Source of the DNA: a virus
IMG/VR virus record: IMGVR_UViG_3300025889_000379
Location: 1-36,604 of that record
DNA length: 36,604 bases
Strand: one strand, 5' to 3'
Both the position numbers and the translations under genes were made by a program. Positions 12,022-20,573 of this stretch are shown here, in pieces; within the stretch, counting starts at the first letter, position 1, and every line of letters starts with the position of its first letter. The notes beneath the pieces are model-generated. The model searched no databases. It was not told the origin of the DNA and saw nothing but the letters and a program-made list of their open reading frames with translations.

Positions 12022-13988
12022 CACTTCGGCCAACAAACGACGACAGGCCAGAACACGGAACGCCACTCGAGCGGCTTGTCGATTGGTTTGAGGACGCGGA
12101 AGAGGTCAGCGAGGATGCGCGCAAGTATTCGGAGCGTGACCGCGATTATTACGATCACAAGCAGCTGACGGCCGAAGAAACGGCAGAGCTGCGTCGGCGC
12201 GGTCAGCCCGATGTGATCATTAACCGCATACAGCCTAAAATCAACTACCTGATCGGGTTCGAAGCGACGAACCGGACAGATCCGCGCTGTTTCCCGCGAA
12301 CGCCGCAAGATGAGGATGCCGCCGGGGCTGCAACAGACGCACTGCGCTATGTCGAGGATTCGACAGAGCTTGACGTGAGGATGTCCGCCGTCTGGGAAAA
12401 CATGCTCATAGAGGGGTATGGCGGCATTGAGCTTGTGATTGAGCAGCAAGCGGACGGAAACAACAAGCTTGAGGTTGTCGGCTGGGATTGGGATCGGCTG
12501 TTTTATGATCCGCACTCCCGCAAAATGGATTTTTCTGACGCTCGCTACATGGGTGGCGTGCTTTGGATGGACTACGAGGATGCCGTTGCTAAATGGCCCG
12601 ACGCGACGGAAGCGCTAGACGCCACCCTAGCCGAGCGAACCAGCACGCAGACATATGATGACCGCCCCGAGTGGAAGCGGTGGAGTTCTGGGGGGAGCCG
12701 CAAGCGGGTGCGCATTGTCCAGATGTATCATCTGGAGCGCGGCACCTGGTGGCAGTGCATCTACACGAAGGGCGGCAAGCTGGAAAGCATGGAGGTGCCG
12801 TTTCGCGATCAGGACGGCAAGAGCTTCTGCCCGATGTTCTTGCAGTCTGCGTTCGTAAACCGCAAAAATGAGCGCTACGGCCTCGTGCGTTCGATGGTCT
12901 GGGTGCAGGACGAAATTAACAAACGCCGCTCCAAGGCGCTGCACCGGCTCAGCATGCGGCAAGTCCGGTCAGAGCGCGGCGCGGTGGATGATATCGACAT
13001 CGCCCGCAAAGAGCTGTCTAAGCCGGATGGCTGGGTAGAGACAAACCCCGGCTTTCAGTTTGAGATCCTGGCCAATCCCGATCAGCTTACGGCTGAATTG
13101 ACCATGCTGCAGGAAGCCAAGAGCGAGATTGAGCTACTTGGGCCGAATGCGGCGTTGCAGGGCAAAGAAGACAATGCCCCAAGTGGTCGGGCAATCCTTG
13201 CTAACCAGCAAGGCGGTCAGACGGAAATCAGTGTGCTGTTTGATCGCTACGCCGGATTCAAAAAGCGCGTTTATCAAGGCATCTGGTCGCTGATCCGGCA
13301 GTACAAGGACGAAGAATGGTGGGTGCGCGTAACAGACGACGAAAAGAACGTCCGCTTTGTTGGTTTTAATCGGCGTGTGACGTTTGCGGAGGAAATGGCT
13401 AAGCAGCTGGAAGCCAGCGGCAACCCGCCGGAATTGATCCAGCAAGAGATGCAACGCGCAATGGCCGATCCGATGATGTCTGCACAAATGCAGCAAGTTA
13501 TGCGGATCGAAAACCAGCCGACGCAAATGTACGTCGATATCACAATCGAAAACGTGCCGGATGTTGCCAACGTGGCTGAAGAACAATTCCAGGCGCTTGT
13601 TCAGCTTGCTCCGGCCGTGACGTTCCCGCCAAAGGTCTACCTGCAGGCAAGCAGCCTACGGAACAAGGATCAATTAATCCAAGAGCTGGAAGGCGCGCAG
13701 GCGACACCGGAACAGCTGCAGCTGCAGCAGGAATTGGCCGCGCTTGAGATGGAAGAAAAGCGCGCTTCTGTCGAAAAGATCAGGGCAGAAATCAAAAAGT
13801 TGGGAGCGGACGCGCTGAAAGCCAGCGTTGAAGCTGACATGGCGGCCTTGCCCCAAGGGGTGATTACAGAGCCGCGAATCGAATCCAGTGCAAGCGTGCC
13901 GCCGCCGGAGCTTACGGGCGATTTTGAGCAGCAACAGCCGCCGCCGGGCATGTCGGGCGATATGGGGGCCATAAATGGCATCGGATGA
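11964..13988 (+). CDS. Portal protein, P22-like (674 aa)
   Basis: The protein forms the dodecameric ring at the packaging vertex. Length, position after TerL and content fit the P22 portal family. There is an N-terminal YYDHKQLTAEE-type segment, then PDVIINRIQPKINYLIGFEATNRTDPR. A stem/wing region with WDWDRLFYDPHSRKMDFSDARYMG follows, and the C-terminal third is long, helical and Gln-rich (QLQLQQELAALEMEEKRASVEKI), like the barrel of P22 gp1. No strong ribosome-binding site is seen at 11964, and translation may depend on TerL coupling. The C-terminus overlaps the scaffold start by 14 bases. Confidence 0.88.
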   Translation: MAAGVRAARNGKKQLENALALRPTNDDRPEHGTPLERLVDWFEDAEEVSEDARKYSERDRDYYDHKQLTAEETAELRRRGQPDVIINRIQPKINYLIGFEATNRTDPRCFPRTPQDEDAAGAATDALRYVEDSTELDVRMSAVWENMLIEGYGGIELVIEQQADGNNKLEVVGWDWDRLFYDPHSRKMDFSDARYMGGVLWMDYEDAVAKWPDATEALDATLAERTSTQTYDDRPEWKRWSSGGSRKRVRIVQMYHLERGTWWQCIYTKGGKLESMEVPFRDQDGKSFCPMFLQSAFVNRKNERYGLVRSMVWVQDEINKRRSKALHRLSMRQVRSERGAVDDIDIARKELSKPDGWVETNPGFQFEILANPDQLTAELTMLQEAKSEIELLGPNAALQGKEDNAPSGRAILANQQGGQTEISVLFDRYAGFKKRVYQGIWSLIRQYKDEEWWVRVTDDEKNVRFVGFNRRVTFAEEMAKQLEASGNPPELIQQEMQRAMADPMMSAQMQQVMRIENQPTQMYVDITIENVPDVANVAEEQFQALVQLAPAVTFPPKVYLQASSLRNKDQLIQELEGAQATPEQLQLQQELAALEMEEKRASVEKIRAEIKKLGADALKASVEADMAALPQGVITEPRIESSASVPPPELTGDFEQQQPPPGMSGDMGAINGIG

Positions 13989-14778
13989 CCGCACACTAGA
14001 GCAGATGATTGAGGATGAGGCACCGGGTGCTGCGCCTGCGATGGATGACTACATTGCAGCGGAGGCACCGGAAACGGGCGATAAATTTGACGTATCGGAG
14101 CCGCCGGCCGATACAAGCCAACCTCGGCATTCTGCCCCTGATGACGGTCCACTTGTGCCACGCAAGGCCTTAGAGGACGAGCGCAAAAAACGGCAGGCTT
14201 TTGAACAACGGGTTAAAGAGTTCGAGCAGCGGATGGAGCAACAGCAGCAGCCGCCGCCACAACACTACCCCGAGCCGGACGAAATCCCCGACCCGATCTT
14301 AGATCCGGTCGGCGCGATGCAATATCAGCAGCGTATGTTTGAGACCATGCACCAACGGTCGCTGGCGGAAATCCGTGAGCGGGAATATCGCCGAGGTGTA
14401 ATGATCTCTGACATGCAAATGCGTGAGAGGCATACGGATTACGATGAAGTGGTCAATTACGCTGTTGAAGTGGCAAAAAACGATCCAATGCTACTGCATC
14501 AGATCGTCAACGCAGAGCTTCCCGGTGTGGTTGCCTACGAAATCGGCCGAAAGCAAAAGCTGTTGCAGGAGATTGATGATCCGCAGTCATACCGCGACAA
14601 GCTCAAGGCCGAAATCATGGCCGAGCTTGGCATGGGTGATGGTCAGCAACCTGCACAGCAACCCAAGCCGTCACGTGCGCCCGTTCCTAAATCGCTGGCG
14701 CAGCAATCGAGTGCTCAGCCCCGTGATGATCGGGGTCGGTTCTCGGGGCCTGCGTCCTTGGAAGACATCCTAGGATAA
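13975..14778 (+). CDS. Capsid scaffolding protein (267 aa)
   Basis: This is a highly charged, Gln/Glu/Pro-rich, mainly helical protein with no membrane segments. An acidic N-terminus precedes a coiled coil (ALEDERKKRQAFEQRVKEFE) and a run of Gln/Pro. The C-terminus is basic (PRDDRGRFSGPASLEDILG), as needed to bind the coat protein. Position between portal and coat and the composition match P22-like scaffolds. It is expected to direct procapsid assembly and leave before or during packaging. The start overlaps the portal gene. Confidence 0.8.
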   Translation: MASDDRTLEQMIEDEAPGAAPAMDDYIAAEAPETGDKFDVSEPPADTSQPRHSAPDDGPLVPRKALEDERKKRQAFEQRVKEFEQRMEQQQQPPPQHYPEPDEIPDPILDPVGAMQYQQRMFETMHQRSLAEIREREYRRGVMISDMQMRERHTDYDEVVNYAVEVAKNDPMLLHQIVNAELPGVVAYEIGRKQKLLQEIDDPQSYRDKLKAEIMAELGMGDGQQPAQQPKPSRAPVPKSLAQQSSAQPRDDRGRFSGPASLEDILG

Positions 14779-14791
14779 GGACGGATAGCAG

Positions 14792-15877
14792 ATGGCTACC
14801 ACGACTGTTCCCACTGGTTTGACGGTCCAACAGTGGGACGAGCAATATTTCACGCAGTACCTGAACCAGAACTTTTTCAAGAAGTTCATGGGGACGGGCA
14901 CAAACTCAATGATTCAGGTCAAGGAGGACCTGACTAAAAAGCCCGGCGATTCTGTCACTTTCACCCTTGCCAACCGGCTGACCGGAACGGCCAAGGGCGC
15001 GGGCGACACGCTTGAGGGCGCGGAAGAAGACCTTACGCTGCGTTCGCAGAAGCTGACCGTTCGCGAGTACAGCCACGCGGTTCGCTGGTCGGCTTTCGAG
15101 GCACAGAAAACAGCCATCGATCTTCGGCAGGCCCATCGGGATGTTCTGATGGACTGGAACATGGAGCTGGACCGCGACAACATCATCACGGCCCTCGGCT
15201 CTATCAACGGCTCGGCTTATACCGATGCTGACGCTACCGCGCGCGATGCCTGGTGTGTCGACAATGTTGACCGCGTGCTGTTTGGTTCAGCGATCAGCAA
15301 CTACAACGCGGACCATAGCGCCGCGCTTGGCGGCGTTGCGTCTACGGAAAAAATGTCGGCGGCAAACCTGTCTCTGATGAAGCGGATTGCAAAGGCGGCA
15401 AACCCGCGCGTGCGTCCGGTTCGTCCGAAAAACAGCATCGGCGGCTCGGATGGCTATGTGCTGTTTGCCCCGACGCAAATGGTTCGTGATCTGTTGCTTG
15501 ATTCAAACTTCCTCACGGCGGTTCGTGATGCAGGCCCGCGTGGTGACAGCAACAAGCTGTTTACCGGCGCGGACTTCGTCTGGGAAAACGTCTACATTTA
15601 CGAGATCGAGGACATTCCAACCCTCGGCGCTGTCGGTGAATCTTCGGCCGTTATCCGGCCTTGCTATCTGTGCGGAGCGCAAGCGCTGGCGATGGCATGG
15701 TCAATGCGTCCAAAGACGGTCGAAGACGAGTTCGATTATAAGCGCAGCATGGGTCTGGCAATCAAGCAGTGGTACAAGGTCGAGAAGATGCGCTTTGGCT
15801 CAGGCACAAGCGACACCTCCGACCTCAAAGACCACGGCATTGTGACCGGCTATTTTGCTGCCGCTGCCGACGCTTGA
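14792..15877 (+). CDS. Major capsid protein, N4-gp56-type (361 aa)
   Basis: The N-terminus (TGLTVQQWDEQYFTQYLNQNF, one residue beyond which KKFMG follows) and the segment LTKKPGDSVTFTLANRLTG fit the N4-gp56/DUF4043 family of HK97-fold coat proteins. So do the strand EYSHAVRWS and the helix AHRDVLMDWNMELDRD. Length is usual. AAGGA precedes the start. The gene directly follows the scaffold, the standard order. It forms the icosahedral shell. Confidence 0.87.
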   Translation: MATTTVPTGLTVQQWDEQYFTQYLNQNFFKKFMGTGTNSMIQVKEDLTKKPGDSVTFTLANRLTGTAKGAGDTLEGAEEDLTLRSQKLTVREYSHAVRWSAFEAQKTAIDLRQAHRDVLMDWNMELDRDNIITALGSINGSAYTDADATARDAWCVDNVDRVLFGSAISNYNADHSAALGGVASTEKMSAANLSLMKRIAKAANPRVRPVRPKNSIGGSDGYVLFAPTQMVRDLLLDSNFLTAVRDAGPRGDSNKLFTGADFVWENVYIYEIEDIPTLGAVGESSAVIRPCYLCGAQALAMAWSMRPKTVEDEFDYKRSMGLAIKQWYKVEKMRFGSGTSDTSDLKDHGIVTGYFAAAADA

Positions 15878-15905
15878 TCGCTGACACTTTGAAAGGACTA
15901 GAACG

Positions 15906-16415
15906 ATGGTAGCTGAAACACTCAGCCAATCGCCGCTTGCGCTTGGCGCAACCAATGGCCTATCCAGAAACCTGAAAATCTGGAATGGCTATTACGAAAT
16001 CGCGGCGAACGTGGAAGACGGCGATATTTTTGAGCTAGGCCACATCCCGGCCAACTCTGTTGTCGTCGCTTGCGCGTTTGTCGCGGATGATCTCGACACC
16101 GGTACTGAGACGCTGGATATGGATGTGGGCTGGGCTGCGAATGGCACCAGTGCTGCAGCCACGTGGAAAGACCCGCTCACCGGAGAGACGTTGACGGATG
16201 CCGGCAACGCAGCTTCAGCAGCAGGTCTGATCAACTCCGGCGTGCTGACAGGCGACGGAATAGCGGAGCTTCACACGGGCAATCAACGTCTGCAAATCTA
16301 CGTCGATCCGAAGTATTTTGCCGCCGATACCAAGATACAAATAGAGGCCAACGCGGCAGCAAACGCTGGCGGGACAGGAACCGTTAGAGTGTATCTGTTC
16401 TACTTCATGACCTGA
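15906..16415 (+). CDS. Head structural/decoration-type protein (169 aa)
   Basis: An AAAGGA site precedes the ATG. The protein is beta-rich and acidic (IFELGHIPANSVVVACAFVAD, LDMDVGWAANG, LQIYVDPKYF, GTVRVYLFYFM) with few Lys or Arg. Such proteins directly after the coat gene usually decorate the capsid or line the neck. No named family is certain. It is followed by a GC-rich hairpin at 16423-16442, which suggests that head genes are made at higher level than the genes downstream. Confidence 0.7.
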   Translation: MVAETLSQSPLALGATNGLSRNLKIWNGYYEIAANVEDGDIFELGHIPANSVVVACAFVADDLDTGTETLDMDVGWAANGTSAAATWKDPLTGETLTDAGNAASAAGLINSGVLTGDGIAELHTGNQRLQIYVDPKYFAADTKIQIEANAAANAGGTGTVRVYLFYFMT

Positions 16416-16422
16416 CACGGCA

Positions 16423-16442
16423 GGGCGGGGGCAACCCCGCCC
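16423..16442 (+). terminator. GCAA-tetraloop hairpin after head genes
   Basis: GGGCGGGG (16423-16430) and CCCCGCCC (16435-16442) form a perfect 8-bp stem closed by a GCAA tetraloop, followed by GCTTTGCT. The T-run is imperfect. It probably acts as a partial terminator or mRNA 3'-end stabiliser after the coat and decoration genes. Confidence 0.55.
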
Positions 16443-16466
16443 GCTTTGCTCTCGCGGGGATGATCA

Positions 16467-16892
16467 ATGGCAACGTTCAATAAATTCGAAAGTTTTGTCG
16501 AGTATCTGGCGGAAGGGGTGTTTGATCTTGGAGCCGATACGCTCAAGGTGTGCCTCACAAATACGGCGCCCGTTTCGACCAACACCGTGTTCGCCAACCT
16601 CACTGAGATATCAACCGGCAATGGGTACACGGCCGGCGGCAACACCATCACCACATCATCGTCAGCGCAAACGTCCGGCACGTACAAGCTTGTGCTAGCT
16701 GATAGCGTGTTCACGGCGAGCGGTGGGACAATCGGTCCGTTTAGGTATGCCACGCTTTATTCCGATACACCGACGTCTCCGGCCGACCCCCTGATAGGCT
16801 ATTGGGATTACGGCTCCAGCATCACGTTGCAGGACACAGAGACGTTTACGGTTGATTTTGACGCATCGAGCGGCGTTCTAACACTGGCCTAG
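16467..16892 (+). CDS. Virion structural protein, beta-rich (141 aa)
   Basis: A GGGGAT site precedes the ATG. The sequence opens ATFNKFESFVEYLAEGVFDLGAD and continues as short strands with many Ser/Thr (NTITTSSSAQTSGTYKLVLAD, FRYATLYSDT), ending in TVDFDASSGVLTLA. It resembles small phage head or tail proteins found next to coat genes, but the exact role cannot be named. It is followed 8 bases later by the coiled-coil gene. Confidence 0.7.
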   Translation: MATFNKFESFVEYLAEGVFDLGADTLKVCLTNTAPVSTNTVFANLTEISTGNGYTAGGNTITTSSSAQTSGTYKLVLADSVFTASGGTIGPFRYATLYSDTPTSPADPLIGYWDYGSSITLQDTETFTVDFDASSGVLTLA

Positions 16893-16900
16893 AGGCACAC

Positions 16901-17146
16901 ATGACACAAGATGAGATGCGAGCCAGATTTCACGCCCTTGGTAAAGAGCGAGATGCAATCTTGGCCAAGTCGGCACCGCTGAAGGCAGAACGCGATAAGG
17001 TGCTTATTGAACGCGATGCGGCCCAAGCAAAGCTTCGTGACGTCAACGGCAGGATTAAGGAAGCCGAAACGGGCTTGTTTGAGATCGACATGGAACGCGG
17101 CGCAATGGCGCGGGCGCTAAACGGCAAGACGGGGTCGCCGGTCTAA
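16901..17146 (+). CDS. Short coiled-coil protein (81 aa)
   Basis: GAGG precedes the ATG. Nearly the whole length is a charged heptad-like helix (ALGKERDAILAKSAPLKAER, then DAAQAKLRDVNGRIKEAE), ending GKTGSPV. It shares one base with the start of the tail-fibre-like gene, so the two are coupled. It might be a linker, chaperone or trimerisation partner of the fibre; that is inferred from position. Confidence 0.7.
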   Translation: MTQDEMRARFHALGKERDAILAKSAPLKAERDKVLIERDAAQAKLRDVNGRIKEAETGLFEIDMERGAMARALNGKTGSPV

Positions 17147-18471
17147 TGGCAAAGCTTTTCAATCTGGCCCGGATGTCGACAGCGACGACGGGCACGGGAA
17201 CGATAACGCTTGGATCTGCGATCAGCGGTTTTTTATCGTTTGCGTCTGCTGGTGTTGCCGATGGTGACGTAGTTACCTATGCTATTTCGGATGGCGCCGC
17301 AAGCGAGATTGGTCGCGGCACGTATACGTCAAGCGGGACGACGCTAAGCCGAGATACGATCCTGACAAGCACTAACTCAGGGTCGGCGATCAGTCTAAGC
17401 GGGACGGCTCAAGTTATTGTGACAGCATCAGCGGAAGACTTAGAGGGTAGGACAAAAGGGTACAATTTTCTGTCAAACGGGGGTATGCGCATTTGGCAGC
17501 GCGGCACGTCTCTAGCCGGAGGAACGTCAAACGCAAATGACGTTTATACGGCAGACAGATGGATATTGCTCAGCGGGGATAGTGGCGGCAAATCGAACGA
17601 TGTTGTTGACGTATCGAGGGATACAAGTGATAGGCCGGATGGTGCCTACGCATCATATAAGATGGATGTGCAAACCGCCTCAAAAAAATTTGGTATTTGC
17701 CAAATCCTTGAAGCGCGCGATAGCGGCCCGCTGCTAGGAAAAATAGTCACCTTGTCATTTTATGCAAAAGTTAATAGTGCGGCCGCAGGTCGGCTAGATA
17801 ACATTAAAGCAGTTATTCTTTCTTGGAGTTCAACGGCTGACACCGTAACGTCTGATGTGGTTTCTGGGTGGGGTGCTGAGGACACAACGCCAACGTGGGC
17901 AACAAACTGGACCGCCGAAAATACTCCGGCAAATATTGGTGTAACAACATCTTGGGCTAGGTGTTCAGTTAGTGGTACCATCGACACGTCAAGTGCCACA
18001 AATGTCGCGGTGCTTATTTGGTCGGATGGTTTTACAGGAACCGTATCAGATACGCTACATTTAGCGAATGTTAAACTGGAAATTGGCGACGTAGCGTCAG
18101 ATTATAGCGAGGTGCCACTTGGAGAAGATTTGATCAGGTGCAGTCGTTATTTTCGAAAATCCTTTGCAATCGACACAACCCCTGCACAAAACGCAGGAAC
18201 AGTAAACGTATTAGCTACTCAAGGCTTCTCCGCGACAACGAATGCAATGTCTATGACCGTTGATCTTTATCCTGTGATGTTTGCAAGCCCGACAGTTACA
18301 ACATACAACCCTTCCGCTGCCAATAATCAATGGCGTAACGCGTCAAATTCATCTGACATCCCGTCTGCTACGATTGGAGTGGGGTCAAGTTCTTTTGGTT
18401 TATACATCGCTGGAGCTGCAACAGTTGGCCACACGTACTATATTCATTACACGGCAGAAGCAGAACTTTAG
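17146..18471 (+). CDS. Tail fibre/receptor-binding-like protein (441 aa)
   Basis: The N-terminal 100 residues (MSTATTGTGTITLGSAISGF, then RGTYTSSGTTLSRDTILTST) are a module common at the virion-attachment end of phage fibres. Residues 105-330 form a carbohydrate-binding-like beta-sandwich (FLSNGGMRIWQRGTS, TADRWILL, SFYAKVNS, LHLANVKLEIGD). The C-terminus is strand-rich, ending HTYYIHYTAEAEL. By eye the gene is more A/T-rich than its neighbours, which suggests recombination of a host-range module. The next gene is a DUF4376-like protein, a common companion of fibres. Confidence 0.72.
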   Translation: MAKLFNLARMSTATTGTGTITLGSAISGFLSFASAGVADGDVVTYAISDGAASEIGRGTYTSSGTTLSRDTILTSTNSGSAISLSGTAQVIVTASAEDLEGRTKGYNFLSNGGMRIWQRGTSLAGGTSNANDVYTADRWILLSGDSGGKSNDVVDVSRDTSDRPDGAYASYKMDVQTASKKFGICQILEARDSGPLLGKIVTLSFYAKVNSAAAGRLDNIKAVILSWSSTADTVTSDVVSGWGAEDTTPTWATNWTAENTPANIGVTTSWARCSVSGTIDTSSATNVAVLIWSDGFTGTVSDTLHLANVKLEIGDVASDYSEVPLGEDLIRCSRYFRKSFAIDTTPAQNAGTVNVLATQGFSATTNAMSMTVDLYPVMFASPTVTTYNPSAANNQWRNASNSSDIPSATIGVGSSSFGLYIAGAATVGHTYYIHYTAEAEL

Positions 18472-18479
18472 GAGATCCG

Positions 18480-18959
18480 ATGTATACAATATCAAACGGG
18501 TGTCTGATAAGAGACGCTGACGGCGCTTTTATCCCGCAAGATGCAAAAAATCGCGACTACGTAAAATACGTGTTGTGGGTGGATGCGGGTAATAGCCCGA
18601 CCGTTGCAAGCACGTCCGTTAATGATGTTGTAATAGAGAGAACCCGCCGTCTTACGCTAGGCTTTGATTACGATTTTGGAGATGCGCGCGGGGTGCATCA
18701 CATCGGAACATCGTCGGCGGATATGGAAGGCTGGAGAGACGTGATCGACTACGCTAACGCCCTTGTTGACCTTGGGGACACATTAACGCAAATCGCGATT
18801 GTCACCAATACGGGGCCGGCTCTTGTGACGGCCCCTGAATGGCAAGCCGTGATGTTGGAGGCGGCGGAGGTTAGGCAACTAATATGGGCCAGATCGTTTG
18901 CACTTCAGGCAATGAACCCGATTCCGTCTGACTACGCCGATGACAGCTACTGGACATAA
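18480..18959 (+). CDS. DUF4376-like fibre-associated protein (159 aa)
   Basis: The core pattern fits DUF4376: RTRRLTLGFDYDFGDARGVHHIG, broken here as two adjacent parts, then ADMEGWRDVIDYANALV, TNTGPALVTAPEWQAVM and a final helix of aromatic/Ala residues. These proteins usually lie beside tail fibre genes, as tail-fibre assembly or tip components. AGGAG precedes the ATG. The coding end overlaps the next gene by 20 bases. Confidence 0.7.
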   Translation: MYTISNGCLIRDADGAFIPQDAKNRDYVKYVLWVDAGNSPTVASTSVNDVVIERTRRLTLGFDYDFGDARGVHHIGTSSADMEGWRDVIDYANALVDLGDTLTQIAIVTNTGPALVTAPEWQAVMLEAAEVRQLIWARSFALQAMNPIPSDYADDSYWT

Positions 18960-19170
18960 GGCCGTTGCGGACGCGATTGAGGAACAGATTAAGCGCCGCA
19001 AGCAGGTCGAAAGAACGGTAGAGGTTCGCGAAGAAAAGTTGCCGGCTGATGTGGTGGACACGTTGGACGCCATGGCCAAAGCGGTACTTGATCTGCAAGC
19101 GCGCCTTAGATACGTCGAGACGCATGCAATAGCTGACATTAGGATCGTTGATAAGAAAGTGACAGGCTAA
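18940..19170 (+). CDS. Small helical protein (76 aa)
   Basis: The ATG lies 20 bases inside the preceding gene. The product is a single long charged helix (VADAIEEQIKRRKQVERTVE, then VVDTLDAMAKAVLDLQARLR), with coiled-coil character. It ends in the base where the next gene starts. It is likely a small virion or assembly factor; the family is unknown. Confidence 0.6.
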   Translation: MTATGHKAVADAIEEQIKRRKQVERTVEVREEKLPADVVDTLDAMAKAVLDLQARLRYVETHAIADIRIVDKKVTG

Positions 19171-19892
19171 TGCTTGGCCACGCAGCACTAGGCGAGTTCT
19201 CGCTAGGTCAAGTCGAGGCTGTTATTGTTAACGCGTACAGTGTGACCGCGTCGGCCGGAGCGTTTACACTAACCGGCGTGTCGTCAGGCTTGGCGATTGG
19301 ATACAATCTTGTATCGGGTGCGGGCGCGTTCTCTGTATCCGGGCAAGCCGTAGGGTTTAAGCGTGACCTGGCCGTTATAGCGTCCACTGGCTCATTTTTA
19401 TTTGGTGGTGTTGCGTCGGGCCTATTGGCCACGCGTGTGCTTTACCCGTCGCATCAGGTCAGCGTCACGCAACGCGCGCAATTTATGTTTGCCGCTCTTG
19501 GCGAAGTGGCGTTTGGCGAAGCGACGAATGTTGAGTCCGTACAAAATATCACATTTACGTTTGTTGGGCAGGATATCTTATTTGGTCTTGGCAAAAGCCT
19601 GCCATCGGACGTAGGAGCGTACACGCTTACAGGTAACGATGTTGGCATAACAGCCGACAGATTTTTGTCAGCTGATGTTGGCGCGTTCGCGTGGACAGGT
19701 CAAAACGCAGTTCTGAAGTGGGACCGCGTTGTCATTGCGGGCGTTGGTTCGTTCACAGTAACAGGGCCTGCCACCGATCTATCGAGACGTAGCAGGAAAA
19801 TACTCGCGTTCCCGCGCAACGGTAGGGCCGGCGCGCAAGCCAAGGTTCGCGTTGGTCGACCATCCACGCAGGTAAAGGTGCATTGGGGATAG
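19170..19892 (+). CDS. Repeat-containing virion protein (240 aa)
   Basis: The opening MLGHAALGEFSLGQV is followed by about five imperfect repeats of the form (A/G)-x-G-(A/S)-F-x-(L/V/W)-(T/S)-G with intervening A/V-rich strands (for example SAGAFTLTG, GAGAFSVSG, STGSFLFGG, DVGAYTLTG, GVGSFTVTG). A basic tail ends the protein. The pattern is common in small structural proteins of rhizobial and other alphaproteobacterial phages. It is probably an elongated beta-repeat element of the tail; the function is inferred. Confidence 0.7.
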   Translation: MLGHAALGEFSLGQVEAVIVNAYSVTASAGAFTLTGVSSGLAIGYNLVSGAGAFSVSGQAVGFKRDLAVIASTGSFLFGGVASGLLATRVLYPSHQVSVTQRAQFMFAALGEVAFGEATNVESVQNITFTFVGQDILFGLGKSLPSDVGAYTLTGNDVGITADRFLSADVGAFAWTGQNAVLKWDRVVIAGVGSFTVTGPATDLSRRSRKILAFPRNGRAGAQAKVRVGRPSTQVKVHWG

Positions 19893-19893
19893 C

Positions 19894-20226
19894 ATGCTTT
19901 CACCAGGACGCCATGCCGTCAACACAACGCTACGGCTAGCCGTGCAGTTCACGAACGACGACTACACAGACGTTGATCCGACAACGGTGACTCTTAAGAT
20001 TTACAGCCCGGATGGCGATACGACAACGTATGTATACGGCACCAATGCAGAACTGGAACGCGACGACACGGGTGATTACTTCTGCGATTACGTCCCGGAC
20101 GTTGCCGGGCGGTGGAACTACCGTTGGGAATCGACCGGGGACGGAACAGCGGTGGCGGTAGAGGGGCAATTCGTAGTGCAGGCGTCTGCGTTCTATGACG
20201 TTTCGTCTCGGAAGTACCAACTATGA
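19894..20226 (+). CDS. Ig-like virion protein (110 aa)
   Basis: The protein is a compact beta-sandwich-like sequence (TTLRLAVQFTNDDYTDVDP, TVTLKIYSPDGDTTTYVYG, GDYFCDYVPDVAGRWNYRWE, VEGQFVVQAS). This matches short Ig-like accessory proteins that sit between head and neck genes in many phages. It starts 2 bases after the preceding stop and overlaps the next gene by ATGA. Confidence 0.7.
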   Translation: MLSPGRHAVNTTLRLAVQFTNDDYTDVDPTTVTLKIYSPDGDTTTYVYGTNAELERDDTGDYFCDYVPDVAGRWNYRWESTGDGTAVAVEGQFVVQASAFYDVSSRKYQL

Positions 20227-20573
20227 AAACCGCGACAGAATTGGCAACGGCAGTGCTCCGTCACTTAGCTGTGGTGGACGCGTCCGAGACGCCAGACAGC
20301 GCAGACCTGACTTATGTTGAGGGCATCTATGATGACAAATGGGCGGAGTTGTCAGCTTACGGCAGCGAGTATACCTACTGGCCGTCGGCTGAAATACCGG
20401 ATGCGGTCTTTCTCATCTTGCGCGACTTGATCAGCTTGGAAGTGAGGGGCGCGTTTGGCCAGCCCGTGTCGGCGCAAGAGCGGGAAGTTGAGGAAGCCTA
20501 CATCCTGAAACGACTGAAGCGGCACGTGCAAATACCGACCGACAAGCTACCCAACAAGGCGGTTTATTACTGA
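20223..20573 (+). CDS. P22 gp4-like head-completion/adaptor protein (116 aa)
   Basis: The helical N-terminus (TATELATAVLRHLAVVDASE) and the segment WAELSAYGSEYTYWP fit the small head-to-tail adaptor family that includes P22 gp4, though it is shorter than P22 gp4. The following helices (AVFLILRDLISLEVRGAFG) fit as well. It sits immediately before a gp10-like gene, as in P22. It is expected to bind under the portal and seal the packaged head. It shares a TGATG junction with the next gene. Confidence 0.65.
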   Translation: MKTATELATAVLRHLAVVDASETPDSADLTYVEGIYDDKWAELSAYGSEYTYWPSAEIPDAVFLILRDLISLEVRGAFGQPVSAQEREVEEAYILKRLKRHVQIPTDKLPNKAVYY

